In this document: positions 26,750 through 34,757 of the stretch, in pieces
Layout of the letters: every line of letters starts with the position of its first letter
How positions within the stretch are numbered: the stretch's first letter is position 1
From: Williamsia muralis
GTDB taxonomy: Bacteria; Actinomycetota; Actinomycetes; Mycobacteriales; Mycobacteriaceae
Assembly (NCBI RefSeq): GCF_002735905.1
Contig: NZ_PEBD01000004.1
Span: 868,001 to 932,000, forward strand
DNA: 64,000 nt
Direction: 5' to 3'
The notes under the pieces: generated by a model
Told to the model about the DNA's origin: nothing
Databases searched by the model: none
The model's input: only the letters and a program-made list of their open reading frames with translations
Made by a program: the position numbers and the translations under genes

Positions 26750-26956
26750 ATGGATTTCAAGAATTTGGTCAACAAGGGCAAGTCCACGCTGAGCAAGAAC
26801 ACCAAACTCATCGACCAGGGCGCCAGCGCGGTCAACAAGGCCACCAAGGGCAAGTACTCGAACCAGATCCGGAAGGGTGCAGATGCTGCCCGGAAGTTCG
26901 CGCAGGACGGGAACAACCCCGGCCACCAGAACCCCGGTCATCAGCCTCCTCGGTAA
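26750..26956 (+). CDS. MT0933-like antitoxin family small protein
   Basis: A 68-residue lysine-rich protein (MDFKNLVNKGKSTLSKN...), matching the MT0933/Rv0909 antitoxin family: N-terminal helix with FKNLVNKGK, then AxKxxxxxxKGADAxRKFAQ, and a Gly/Pro/His-rich tail. AGGAG lies four bases before ATG 26750, 30 bases after ctpE. In M. tuberculosis Rv0909 follows ctpE and is paired with the SRPBCC protein Rv0910. Here the SRPBCC gene lies 1.3 kb further on behind a lipase gene. That it neutralises a toxin is inferred from the family name; no experiment is implied for this protein. Confidence 0.78.
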   Translation: MDFKNLVNKGKSTLSKNTKLIDQGASAVNKATKGKYSNQIRKGADAARKFAQDGNNPGHQNPGHQPPR

Positions 26957-28190
26957 GGCGATCCCGGCAGCAGCGATTGTGCTGCTGTCGGTGAGCGCGT
27001 GCGCCGGCGGCGAGGACAACGGTCGAACGGCCGCGTCCTCGCCGCCGTCGTCTGCCCAGTCCTCGTCTGTCCCGGCCCCGGATTCGAACCGTCCGCCGGC
27101 TCCGGCGGCCGGCGAGCGCGGCGACATCGTCGAGCAGATGCCTTTCCAGGCGAGTTCTGACCTGAGTGATGTGGCCGAGGTGACGCGTGTCGTCTATCGT
27201 TCGACCGCCGGATACCAGGGCGGGTTCGGCACAGAGGTGTCGGGAGTGATCGCCGTCCCGAACGGAGAGCCGCCCGCGGGCGGCTGGCCGATCGTCGCCT
27301 TCGGTCACGGCACAACAGGTACCGACGAGAGTTGCGGTCCGTCGGACTATCCCGATCTTCTCGGCGAAGACGGTGCCATCACGCGACTGGTCAGACGCGG
27401 ATACGTGGTGGCGGCCAGTGACTACCAGGGGCTGGGTACCTGGGTGGAGGATGCGCCCGGCCACCCGTACCTCGAACCGAAGACGATCGCCTACAACATG
27501 ATCGACGCTGTGCGTGCCGCCCGAAATCTCGTTCCGGACACCTCGAACCGGTGGGCAGCAATGGGCGCCTCGCAGGGGGGCCAGGCCGCATGGGCGTCCG
27601 CCGATCACGCCGACGACTACGGCCAGGATCTCGAGTTCGTCGGGGCCGCCGCATTGGCACCGGCTGCCGACCTCTCGCCGATCACCGACGCCGGAACCCA
27701 GATGACGTACACCGACGCTCAGAAGATCTTCATCCCCAACCTCATCGCAGGGTTGAGGGAGGTGTACCCCGATTTCGACGCGGGCGACTACATACGCGGA
27801 GGGCTGGCCGACAACGCCGACGTCTTCACCTCCTGCGGTCCCACATTCTTGGTGGACCGATTCAGTGCGGCGATGAGCGTCGCCCCTGGAGACGCGGCCG
27901 TCGCCGATCAGGAGGCAGTGGAACGCATCCGCACGATCCTGAAGCAAGATGCGTTGCCTGCGGGCCGGGCGGCCGGACCACTCTTCGTCGCATTCGGCGA
28001 CCAGGACTCCATCATCTTGCCCGCATGGACCGCTGCAGCAGTGCAGCGTGCGTGTGCCGGCGGCGACGTCATCGAGGTGGTTCGCAAGCCCGACGGCGGG
28101 CACACCAATCTCGGTGTGACAGGCCCGGCGATCGACTGGATCGGCGATCGCTTCGCTGGTGAACCCGCCCCGGACACCTGCCCGGCATGA
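26883..28190 (+). CDS. Secretory lipase-like alpha/beta-hydrolase lipoprotein
   Basis: A 435-residue exported lipoprotein. Residues about 1-38 are a signal peptide ending in the lipobox LSVSAC, then a Ser/Pro-rich linker, then an alpha/beta-hydrolase with Ser230 in the nucleophile elbow GASQG, an FGHGTTGT oxyanion-hole-type segment and a late His in PDGGHTNLG. The fold and length match the LIP secretory lipase family. GGAAGG precedes ATG 26883 by six bases; this start lies inside the antitoxin gene, so the two genes overlap by 74 bases in different frames. It interrupts the usual antitoxin-SRPBCC pairing. Substrates are esters or triglycerides, by family. Confidence 0.82.
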   Translation: MLPGSSRRTGTTPATRTPVISLLGKAIPAAAIVLLSVSACAGGEDNGRTAASSPPSSAQSSSVPAPDSNRPPAPAAGERGDIVEQMPFQASSDLSDVAEVTRVVYRSTAGYQGGFGTEVSGVIAVPNGEPPAGGWPIVAFGHGTTGTDESCGPSDYPDLLGEDGAITRLVRRGYVVAASDYQGLGTWVEDAPGHPYLEPKTIAYNMIDAVRAARNLVPDTSNRWAAMGASQGGQAAWASADHADDYGQDLEFVGAAALAPAADLSPITDAGTQMTYTDAQKIFIPNLIAGLREVYPDFDAGDYIRGGLADNADVFTSCGPTFLVDRFSAAMSVAPGDAAVADQEAVERIRTILKQDALPAGRAAGPLFVAFGDQDSIILPAWTAAAVQRACAGGDVIEVVRKPDGGHTNLGVTGPAIDWIGDRFAGEPAPDTCPA

Positions 28191-28244
28191 CACCGATGGC
28201 TGCGGTCCACCGGTTGCCGGTGTGGGAGCGCTAACGTCGCACCT

Positions 28245-28682
28245 ATGGCAAAGGTCAAAGATTCGATCGACGTGAACCAGTCCCCGGAAGACGCGTGGGC
28301 GCATGTTCTCGATCTCTCGCGGTATGGCGAGTGGCTCACTCTGCACGATGGCTGGCGTAGCGAGTTGCCCAGCCCCGAAGAAATCCAGAAGGGCACCAAG
28401 GTGTCCTCGGTCATCGGGGCCAAGAATGCCAAACTCCGCTTCGACTGGGTGGTGGATGCGTTCGATCCGCCCCGGAAGGTAGACCTGAAGGGTGACGGCA
28501 AGGGTGGCGTGACGGTCACCCTGACACTGATGGTGGAGCCCGCCAAGGGCGGGTCAAAGGTGGGTCTCGAGGTGAACCTGACCGGGTCGCCGATGATGTC
28601 GTTGATCATTCGCAGTACCGCGAAGGTCCTCAAAGGTGAGATCAACCAATCCCTGAAGAACTTTCGCGATCTGTACTCCTGA
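28245..28682 (+). CDS. SRPBCC-family protein (Rv0910-like)
   Basis: A 145-residue START/Bet v1-fold protein. It opens with VKDSIDVNQSPEDAWAHVLDLSRYGEW, the pattern of the polyketide cyclase/dehydrase group, and ends with a helix KVLKGEINQSLKNFRDLY. In M. tuberculosis Rv0910, the partner of MT0933-type Rv0909, has this kind of sequence and is called a toxin. Here it stands 1.3 kb behind the antitoxin-like gene with its own start and a strong hairpin after it. Ligand-binding is the general property of the fold; toxin activity is only an inference. Confidence 0.75.
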   Translation: MAKVKDSIDVNQSPEDAWAHVLDLSRYGEWLTLHDGWRSELPSPEEIQKGTKVSSVIGAKNAKLRFDWVVDAFDPPRKVDLKGDGKGGVTVTLTLMVEPAKGGSKVGLEVNLTGSPMMSLIIRSTAKVLKGEINQSLKNFRDLYS

Positions 28683-28695
28683 CCGTAGAGCCGTT

Positions 28696-28726
28696 CGCCA
28701 GACCTGAGGGCGAGCCGGGTCTGGCG
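28696..28726 (+). terminator. Hairpin terminator after the SRPBCC gene
   Basis: CGCCAGACC (28696-28704) pairs perfectly with GGTCTGGCG (28718-28726), nine base pairs with a 13-base loop, 14 bases after the stop codon. This ends the ctpE-antitoxin-lipase-SRPBCC stretch before the VWA gene. Confidence 0.7.
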
Positions 28727-28811
28727 TCTGCCCGCCACCATCTGGGGTGTTCGTTCCTGATTCGCTGTGGATAGAATCCGGCGAACCTCGAAACAACAGG
28801 GTGGGTGACGC

Positions 28812-30494
28812 ATGGGTCGACATGGGGTCGATAGCAGGGCCGATGACGACTTCGGATTCAGCGAGGGCCGAGACGGCGGTCGGGGTGGCGGTGGGGGCGG
28901 CGGCGCCCGCTGGGCGCTTCTGGCGCTGGTTGTCGTCGCGGTCTTGGTGGCCGGGTTGATTCTCTGGCGGACGGTCTGGGCGTCGTCCGGCAGCGACTGT
29001 GACTCGCGAGAAGCGGTGTCGGTGATCGCCGATCCGTCGATGGCTGCGACCCTCAAGCCCCTGGCGGCCGAGGCGTCGGCCGACTCGTGTTACGACTTCA
29101 ACGTGGCTGCGGTCAGCGGCGCCAACGTCGCCGGCCAGCTCACCAAGGGTGATCAGGCGCCCGACCTGTGGATCGCCGATTCGCAGGCCCGCGCCCGCAA
29201 GGTGACCGACCAGGCCCGCGTGCAGCGCGACGTGATCGCCGAATCCGTTGCGGCCAGTCCAGTGGTGTTGGCGGGTAAAGATGTTCCGGCGCTGACCAAT
29301 TGGGTCGACGTCATGAAGCTGCCCGGCCTGCGCCTTGGCAACCCCATCGACTCCAGCACCGGCGACGCGCCGATCGTCGGAGCGCTTGCGGCCGAACAGG
29401 CCGGGGCCATCGACCGCAAGCAGTTCACCGATGGAATGACCCTGCTGGCGCTGCAGCAGGGCAACGCCCGCATCGGGGGCGACTCCGATGTCGACCGGCT
29501 CCAGGTGGCCGCAGGCAGCGAGTCGCCGACAGTGGTCAGCGAGCAGCACTTCATCGAGTTCCAGAACACCAGCCCCAACAGTGGTCTGCGAGCCGCGATC
29601 CCCGCCGACGGGACCATGATTCTCGACTATCCAATGCTCAACACCGCGTCGTCAGCTCGGAAAGAGATCGTGGCGGCAGCGGGCGAACAACTGGCCGAAC
29701 ACATCACGTCCGACGACGGCGCGACAGCGCTGACCACCGCCGGATTCCGCACGGCAATCGATGCGCCGTCGCCGGAAGGGGGCGTGGGCGTGGTGAAGGT
29801 GCTGACGCTCAAAGACCCTGCGCAAGAAGAGAAAGCGCTCAGGCAATGGGCAGTTCTCGGAGTGCCGATCCGCACGCTGGTGGTGGAGGACGCGTCCGGT
29901 TCGATGCGTGAACCGGCTGGCACGTCAACCCGGGCCGATATGCTCGTGGAGGCCAGCCAGAACGGCCTGAAGATCTTCCCGAACAACTCGGCGTTGGGGG
30001 CGTGGCTGTTCTCCATCGACATGGGTGGACCGGATCAGGACTGGTTGCCGATCGCTCCCATCGAACGCCTCGACACCGTTGATGCCGATGGCCAGACCCA
30101 TCGCAAATACCTCGAGTCGCAGATCGTGACGCTTCCGGGTCGGGTGGGCGGCGCCACCGGGCTCTACGACACGACGCTCGCCGCGTTCAAGGAGGTCCAG
30201 GACAGTTATGACCCCAACTATTCGAACAGCGTCATCCTCCTGACCGACGGCCAGAACGAGGACGACAACTCGATCAGCCTCCAGGGTTTGCTCGCCGAGC
30301 TGAAACGGCTCGAGGATCCGGCCAGACCGGTGCTCATCCTCACCATCGGCATCACCGAGGACGCCGACGCCGAATCACTCAAGCAGATCGCGGACGCCAC
30401 CGGCGGAAGCAGCTACGTTGCAGAGACGCCCGCCGACATCTCGAACGTGTTCATCGACGCGGTCGCGGCGCGGATCGCCGCAGCTGGACGGTAA
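28812..30494 (+). CDS. Membrane-anchored substrate-binding and VWA domain protein
   Basis: A 560-residue protein. Residues 1-33 are acidic and glycine-rich (GRGGGGGGG), 34-55 form one membrane helix, and the rest faces outside. Residues about 65-320 resemble an extracellular solute-binding domain (VSVIADPSMAATLKPLA, then APDLWIADS); residues about 350-555 are a von Willebrand factor A domain whose metal-ion adhesion site is Asp360-x-Ser362-x-Ser364 (VEDASGSM) plus TGLYDTT and LLTDGQNEDD. Such fusions are known in actinobacteria but their role is not established. The three downstream genes form a flavin electron-transfer cassette; a 110-base gap separates them. Confidence 0.83.
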   Translation: MGRHGVDSRADDDFGFSEGRDGGRGGGGGGGARWALLALVVVAVLVAGLILWRTVWASSGSDCDSREAVSVIADPSMAATLKPLAAEASADSCYDFNVAAVSGANVAGQLTKGDQAPDLWIADSQARARKVTDQARVQRDVIAESVAASPVVLAGKDVPALTNWVDVMKLPGLRLGNPIDSSTGDAPIVGALAAEQAGAIDRKQFTDGMTLLALQQGNARIGGDSDVDRLQVAAGSESPTVVSEQHFIEFQNTSPNSGLRAAIPADGTMILDYPMLNTASSARKEIVAAAGEQLAEHITSDDGATALTTAGFRTAIDAPSPEGGVGVVKVLTLKDPAQEEKALRQWAVLGVPIRTLVVEDASGSMREPAGTSTRADMLVEASQNGLKIFPNNSALGAWLFSIDMGGPDQDWLPIAPIERLDTVDADGQTHRKYLESQIVTLPGRVGGATGLYDTTLAAFKEVQDSYDPNYSNSVILLTDGQNEDDNSISLQGLLAELKRLEDPARPVLILTIGITEDADAESLKQIADATGGSSYVAETPADISNVFIDAVAARIAAAGR

Positions 30495-30514
30495 AAAATC
30501 CAGTTCTACAACGA

Positions 30515-30531
30515 GTCCGCTTAAAGCGGGC
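30515..30531 (+). terminator. Short hairpin after the VWA gene
   Basis: GTCCGCT (30515-30521) can pair with AGCGGGC (30525-30531) with one G-T wobble and a three-base loop. It lies 20 bases after the stop and before the next gene's start at 30605. Weak, no U-run, so termination is uncertain. Confidence 0.35.
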
Positions 30532-30604
30532 TGAGATCTGAGAGTCTGCTGGCAAAGGCCCGCGAAACGGACCACGGTCGACCCCGAAGCGGCAGTATGG
30601 AGCC

Positions 30605-31099
30605 ATGACCTCGACATCGACTTCATTCCACAACAGCCGAATCGTCAACGCGGGCAAGGTCGCTGCAGTCATTGCAGCAGCGGGAGCGGCCATCGCCGCC
30701 TGTGGCGACGACGGGAGCAGCACCGCAGCAAGCTCGACGACCGCGGCGGCCAACAGCACCGCTGCCGACACCAGCGCAGTACAGAACGAAGCAGCCACCT
30801 CGGCGTACAAGAACGGCGAATACACCGCCGTCGGCTCCTACCAATCACCCGGCGGCGAACAGCAACTCGGCGTCACCGTCACCCTGTCCAACTCGGTGAT
30901 CACCGCGCTGTCGGTGGACACCAGTCAGACCAAGGGCACCTCGGCCGACTTCCAGGGCAAGTTCAAGAGCGGCATCGACGCACTGGTGGTCGGCAAGAGC
31001 ATCGACGAGCTCGACGTCAGCAAGGTGTCCGGGTCATCCCTCACCTCAGGGGGCTTCAACGACGCCATCGACCAGATCAAGACCGAAGCCGCGGCCTGA
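30605..31099 (+). CDS. FMN-binding domain lipoprotein (flavinylation substrate)
   Basis: A 164-residue exported protein with a signal peptide ending in the lipobox AAIAAC (about residues 28-33), a long Ser/Thr/Ala linker, and an FMN-bind domain from about residue 70. The stretch Ser142-Gly-Ser-Ser145-Leu-Thr-Ser148 closely follows the SGATxTS consensus that ApbE-type enzymes modify in NqrC/RnfG; Ser145 takes the place of the flavinylated Thr. So the protein probably carries covalent FMN outside the membrane. It is followed 17 bases later by an ApbE gene and then by a membrane flavin oxidoreductase, which fits this role. Confidence 0.85.
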   Translation: MTSTSTSFHNSRIVNAGKVAAVIAAAGAAIAACGDDGSSTAASSTTAAANSTAADTSAVQNEAATSAYKNGEYTAVGSYQSPGGEQQLGVTVTLSNSVITALSVDTSQTKGTSADFQGKFKSGIDALVVGKSIDELDVSKVSGSSLTSGGFNDAIDQIKTEAAA

Positions 31100-31116
31100 T
31101 CGACACCCGCGTTGTT

Positions 31117-31977
31117 GTGACCGATTCGAACGAGTGGCCGTTCACCGCTCTGGGCACGGCCTGGGACATCACCCTGCCGCAGGCCATGCCCGAAGTGTTG
31201 CAGGCCTCGGTCCTCGGTGAACTCGATCGCATCGACCGCACCTGGTCTCGGTTCCGGCCAGACTCGTTGGTCGCGTCGATCGCCCGCGCGCCCGGCACCT
31301 ACCCGGTAGAGCCGTCCGACCAGCCATTGCTCGACCTGCACCGCACGCTGTACGAACTGACCGGCGCGATGGTGACGCCCATGGTGGGGCAAACCCTGGC
31401 AGACGCCGGATACGACGCCGAGTACACCTTGCAGCCGGGCGAGACGATTGCGACCGTCCCGGCCTGGGACGACGTGCTGGGCGGCTGGCAGGGTCAGCTG
31501 GAGGTACGGTCTCCGTGCCTGCTGGATGTCGGGGCCACCGGCAAAGGATTCGCGGTGGACCGCGTCAGCGCACTGGTGAAAGCGGCGGGCTTCGATGAGT
31601 ACCTGGTCAACGGGAGCGGTGACATCAGGGCCGGTGCCGCACCTCATCGCATCGCGCTGGAACACCCCACCGACCCGACCAAGGCCATCGGCACGGTGGT
31701 CATCGAGAACAACGCGATCTGCGGCTCCGCGGGCAACCGCCGCGCGTGGGCCGATTGGCACCACATCGTCGATCCCGTCACGTCCGCGCCGACCCGCGAG
31801 GTGCTGGCGACCTGGGTGATCGCCGACGACACCATGATCGCAGACGGACTGTCCACGGCGCTGTTCTTCACTCCCGCGCAGAAGCTGTTGAGCCACTTCT
31901 CGTTCGACTACGTTGTGGTGCGCGCCAACGGCACGGTCGAACATTCGCACGCCAGAGAACTGGAGCTTTTCCTATGA
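31117..31977 (+). CDS. apbE: FAD:protein FMN transferase (ApbE)
   Basis: A 286-residue flavin transferase that attaches FMN, from FAD, to Thr/Ser of target proteins. Motifs are complete: LLDVGATGKGFAVDRV (the DLG(G)IAKGYAVD equivalent), NGSGDIRAG, HHIVDPVTSAP, and the late VIADDTMIADGLSTALF with metal-binding Asp. No clear signal peptide or lipobox is seen, unlike many Gram-negative ApbEs. Start GTG 31117; its stop overlaps the ATG of the next gene by four bases. The likely substrate is the FMN-binding lipoprotein directly upstream. Confidence 0.88.
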   Translation: MTDSNEWPFTALGTAWDITLPQAMPEVLQASVLGELDRIDRTWSRFRPDSLVASIARAPGTYPVEPSDQPLLDLHRTLYELTGAMVTPMVGQTLADAGYDAEYTLQPGETIATVPAWDDVLGGWQGQLEVRSPCLLDVGATGKGFAVDRVSALVKAAGFDEYLVNGSGDIRAGAAPHRIALEHPTDPTKAIGTVVIENNAICGSAGNRRAWADWHHIVDPVTSAPTREVLATWVIADDTMIADGLSTALFFTPAQKLLSHFSFDYVVVRANGTVEHSHARELELFL

Positions 31978-33494
31978 AGATCGTCCGCGCCGTGGACCGA
32001 TTGTCGATGTACCGGTTCGTGTTGATCGCATTGGCGATCCTGGCGGCCTACGCAATCATCGTCGCCGCGTCCGGCGCCGACTTCGCCTACACCGCAACCG
32101 AACTGCTCGGATCACTGGCCATTCTCGTGGTCGTCTGTGCCGCCGTGACATATCTCTGCGCCGCCATCGTGCGGGTGCCGCCGGGTAGCGAGTCGTGGTT
32201 GATCACCGCCCTGATCCTGTTCTTCATCTTCCCCGGGCTCACCGACACCGACAGTGCGTGGGGACTCGTTCTCGCGGCCGCGATTGCCAGTGCCTCCAAA
32301 TACGTTGTCGCCGTGCGTCGTCGACACATCGTGAACCCGGCAGTGGCCGGGGCGGTGGTGAGCTATCTGTTCGCGTACTTCTCGGTCGGGCCGTTCCCGT
32401 ACCCGGTTTGGTGGATCGCAGCCGAACCGTTGATGGTCGCGATGATCGTCGTCGGTGCCGCGGTGGTGTGGAAGCTGCGCGAGTGGTGGCTCGTCGGGTT
32501 CTTCCTTGCAGTGGCCGTCTTGACGATGATCGTGGTCGCGGCCGACAACGGCACACCCGTGGGCGACGCGCTTCAGCTCGGCTTCCAGTCCACGCCACTG
32601 TTCTTCGTGGCGGCCATCATGCTGACCGAACCCTTGTCGTCGCCGACCAGTCGAATTCCCACTCTCGTCTACGCCGCTCTTGTCGCCGTGTTGATGTACT
32701 GGAATCAGTCTTTCGAGATCACGTCCGAGTACACATTGGAGTTCGTACCGGAGATAGCGCTGCTGGCCGGCAGCCTGTTCACGTTTGTTGTCGGCCGACA
32801 GTCGAGGCGGCACGTACTCGAGGTGGAGTCCGTGCAGCCGATCGGCACCGACACATACGAGGTGCTGGCCTCACCGGGGTTGCGGTTCCGGCCCGGGCAA
32901 TGGGCCCAGATCTCTGATCCCACATGGAGTCCGGCTCCCGAGAAGCAGGGCACGCGTAGGGTTCTGTCCCTGGCAGGGGCGCCGGGGGAGGGCACCACCC
33001 GCTTCGGATTCACCGTCAGCGGCCGTCCCTCGGAGTTCAAGCGGCGTCTCATCGAAGACGGTGCGGGGCGTCGACTGTACGTCGACGAGGTGGGCGGCGA
33101 CTTCACTCTGCCGCGAAACCTGCGCTCTCCCATGGTGTTCATCGCCGGCGGTATCGGTATCACGCCATTCCGGTCGATGCTCGCCGACCTCACGGCGCGC
33201 GGCGACACCGACCTCACCCAGGTCTCGCTGATCTACGCCGCGAACTCCGAGGACCGCCTCGTGTACGGCGATGTGCTGGATGCGGCACGCGCCCGTGGAG
33301 CCCAGGTGATCACCGTGGTTGGGGGATTGGTGAGTGTTGATGACGTCGCTGCTGTCGCACGCCCCGGCGCGCACTATTACCTCTCTGGCCCGCCGATGAT
33401 GCTCTCTGCGCTCAAGCCCATGCTGATTCGCGCAGAACCCGCCTTGCGCTGGCAGCCGTGGCGTCTGCACACTGACCGGTTCATCGGGTATTGA
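31974..33494 (+). CDS. RnfD/NqrB-like membrane domain fused to a ferredoxin-NAD(P)+ reductase domain
   Basis: A 506-residue protein. Residues 1-270 carry about eight to ten membrane helices and resemble RnfD/NqrB: the segment IMLTEPLSSPTSR matches the region where those subunits carry covalent FMN. Residues about 275-506 form an FNR module: RRVLSLAG (FAD-binding R-x-x-S), MVFIAGGIGITPFRSML (NAD(P)-binding), and YYLSGPPMMLSALK near the end. The layout suggests electrons pass from NAD(P)H through FAD in the cytoplasm, across the membrane, to the FMN lipoprotein two genes upstream. ATG 31974 overlaps the apbE stop. Direction of flow and final acceptor are inferred. Confidence 0.85.
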   Translation: MKIVRAVDRLSMYRFVLIALAILAAYAIIVAASGADFAYTATELLGSLAILVVVCAAVTYLCAAIVRVPPGSESWLITALILFFIFPGLTDTDSAWGLVLAAAIASASKYVVAVRRRHIVNPAVAGAVVSYLFAYFSVGPFPYPVWWIAAEPLMVAMIVVGAAVVWKLREWWLVGFFLAVAVLTMIVVAADNGTPVGDALQLGFQSTPLFFVAAIMLTEPLSSPTSRIPTLVYAALVAVLMYWNQSFEITSEYTLEFVPEIALLAGSLFTFVVGRQSRRHVLEVESVQPIGTDTYEVLASPGLRFRPGQWAQISDPTWSPAPEKQGTRRVLSLAGAPGEGTTRFGFTVSGRPSEFKRRLIEDGAGRRLYVDEVGGDFTLPRNLRSPMVFIAGGIGITPFRSMLADLTARGDTDLTQVSLIYAANSEDRLVYGDVLDAARARGAQVITVVGGLVSVDDVAAVARPGAHYYLSGPPMMLSALKPMLIRAEPALRWQPWRLHTDRFIGY

Positions 33495-33510
33495 GTTGTC
33501 GGGGGGAGTG

Positions 33511-33745
33511 TGGTGAGTTCCTCCGGTTGTGGTCGGAGAATGTGGTTGGAGTCGGAGGGTGTGGTGGCGGACGTGCGGGCTGTGGCCATTTCCTCCGGTT
33601 GTGGTGAGTTGCTCCGGTTGTAGTCGGAGGATGTGACTCAAGTCGGAGGGTGTGGGGTGAATGTGCGTCTTGTGGCCACCTCCTCCGACTTTGGTGAGTT
33701 CCTCCGGTTGCAGTCGGAGGATGTGACTGGAGTCGGAGGGTGTGG
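33511..33745. repeat. Three copies of a hairpin-rich intergenic repeat, upstream of the nuclease-like gene
   Basis: Three copies of one unit of about 55 bases lie at about 33511-33564, 33592-33655 and 33682-33745, in the same direction. The core reads GGTGAGTTCCTCCGG, then TCGGAGG and AGTCGGAGGG. Each full unit has an outer inverted pair (CCTCCGACT... / ...AGTCGGAGG, for example 33682-33690 with 33731-33739) and an inner pair CCTCCG/CGGAGG, so it can form a double hairpin. The first copy lacks the outer left arm. The same unit recurs after the next gene. This accounts for most of the 332-base gap 33495-33826. Confidence 0.8.
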
Positions 33746-33826
33746 ACCTGTGCACACACTCCAAACTATCCACAGAGGGCCGCTTTTTGGCGGTACCTGG
33801 TCGGCGGGGGCAACGACGATGGGTAG

Positions 33827-34747
33827 ATGCAGTCATCGGAGTTCGGGCTCATCCGACGAAAGACAGTGGTCCAAGGCGGGTTCGGCAGCGACTCGCAGCT
33901 GAGAGCGGCTCGGCGGGCCGGAATCATCCAGCCGGTAGTCCGCGGCGTTTCGGCGCCTGCCGACGGTGTTCCGCTTTCGCCGGATGACGAGTACCGCCGG
34001 CGCGTGATCGCCGTTGCCGGACGTTCGCGAGTTCGCGTCGTGAGCCATCAGTCGGCAGCGGTATGCCACCGGATGCAGCTCTTTCGGCCGGACCAGCGAT
34101 GTGTCCACTTGATTGCGCAGACCAAGGGCAAGCGGGAGGGAGACGTTCACGTCCACCACGCCCTTTTGGCCGACACCGACATCGTGCTCATCGACGGGAT
34201 TCGGGTGACCAGCCGAGCAGTGACGGCGTGTGATGTGGCACGGGCGGGAACGTTCGAACAGGCCGTCGCCGCACTGGACGATGCCCTGAGGTCGGGCGTA
34301 TCGCTGGACCAATTACACGCCATCGCGGCGCGAACCCCACACGCCGCCGGGATCGGGATGTTGCGTCGCGCACTACTGACGGCTGACGGGGACGCGGAAT
34401 CCGTTGGTGAATCGGTCAGCCGTGCCTTGATGGCGGGTTGGACAAACATCCCGATGCCGACGTTGCAGTCGGAGTTCTTCGATGCGGAAGGACTGATCGG
34501 CCGAACGGATTTCGACTGGGACGGGAAGGTCGTCGGCGAGTTCGACGGGCGGATCAAGTACCTCGGGACCCTTGTGGAAGGCGAGCGGCCCGAGGATGCC
34601 GTGTACCGCGAAAAATTGCGAGAGGACCGGCTTCGCGCCATGGGAATCGTGGTTGTCCGGTGGTCGTGGGATGACCTCCTCAATCCAGGTCGCCTGCATG
34701 CGAAACTGCGATCCGCGCTGATCCGCGGTGGCGTAATCCCCGGTTGA
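33827..34747 (+). CDS. AbiEi/DUF559-like protein with restriction-endonuclease-type C-terminus
   Basis: A 306-residue protein. The N-terminus (residues about 5-45: RKTVVQGGFGSDSQLRAAR, AGIIQPVVRGVSA) resembles the AbiEi-type helix-turn-helix. The C-terminal half contains DFDW, then VGEFDGRIKYLG and ends VVVRWSWDDLLNP, the D-x(n)-E-x-D-G-x-x-K pattern of DUF559/Vsr-like PD-(D/E)XK nucleases. Related proteins in actinobacteria are annotated as type IV toxin-antitoxin AbiEi family. No partner toxin gene is beside it. It starts at ATG 33827 and is flanked on both sides by copies of the same repeat, in the same orientation, which suggests a unit that has moved or duplicated together. Confidence 0.7.
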   Translation: MQSSEFGLIRRKTVVQGGFGSDSQLRAARRAGIIQPVVRGVSAPADGVPLSPDDEYRRRVIAVAGRSRVRVVSHQSAAVCHRMQLFRPDQRCVHLIAQTKGKREGDVHVHHALLADTDIVLIDGIRVTSRAVTACDVARAGTFEQAVAALDDALRSGVSLDQLHAIAARTPHAAGIGMLRRALLTADGDAESVGESVSRALMAGWTNIPMPTLQSEFFDAEGLIGRTDFDWDGKVVGEFDGRIKYLGTLVEGERPEDAVYREKLREDRLRAMGIVVVRWSWDDLLNPGRLHAKLRSALIRGGVIPG

Positions 34748-34757
34748 GGTGGCACAT

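Noticed and set aside
25490-27127. 545-codon minus-strand frame opposite ctpE and the antitoxin gene
   Set aside because: Spans three well-supported plus-strand genes and has no recognisable domain or start signal.
30526-30570. A TPP-riboswitch-like string (GCTGAGA) ahead of the FMN-binding gene
   Set aside because: Only the short GCTGAGA core is present. The second conserved strand of the THI element (CCTGAT...) and the pairing arms are missing, and the downstream genes are flavin-, not thiamine-related. The FMN riboswitch consensus was also looked for and not found.
33377-33836. Minus-strand open frames with peptide repeats (LRLQPEELTT, LSHILRLQPE) across the upstream repeats
   Set aside because: The peptide repetition only reflects the DNA repeats read in several frames; there is no ribosome site or conserved start, and the frames run into the reductase gene.
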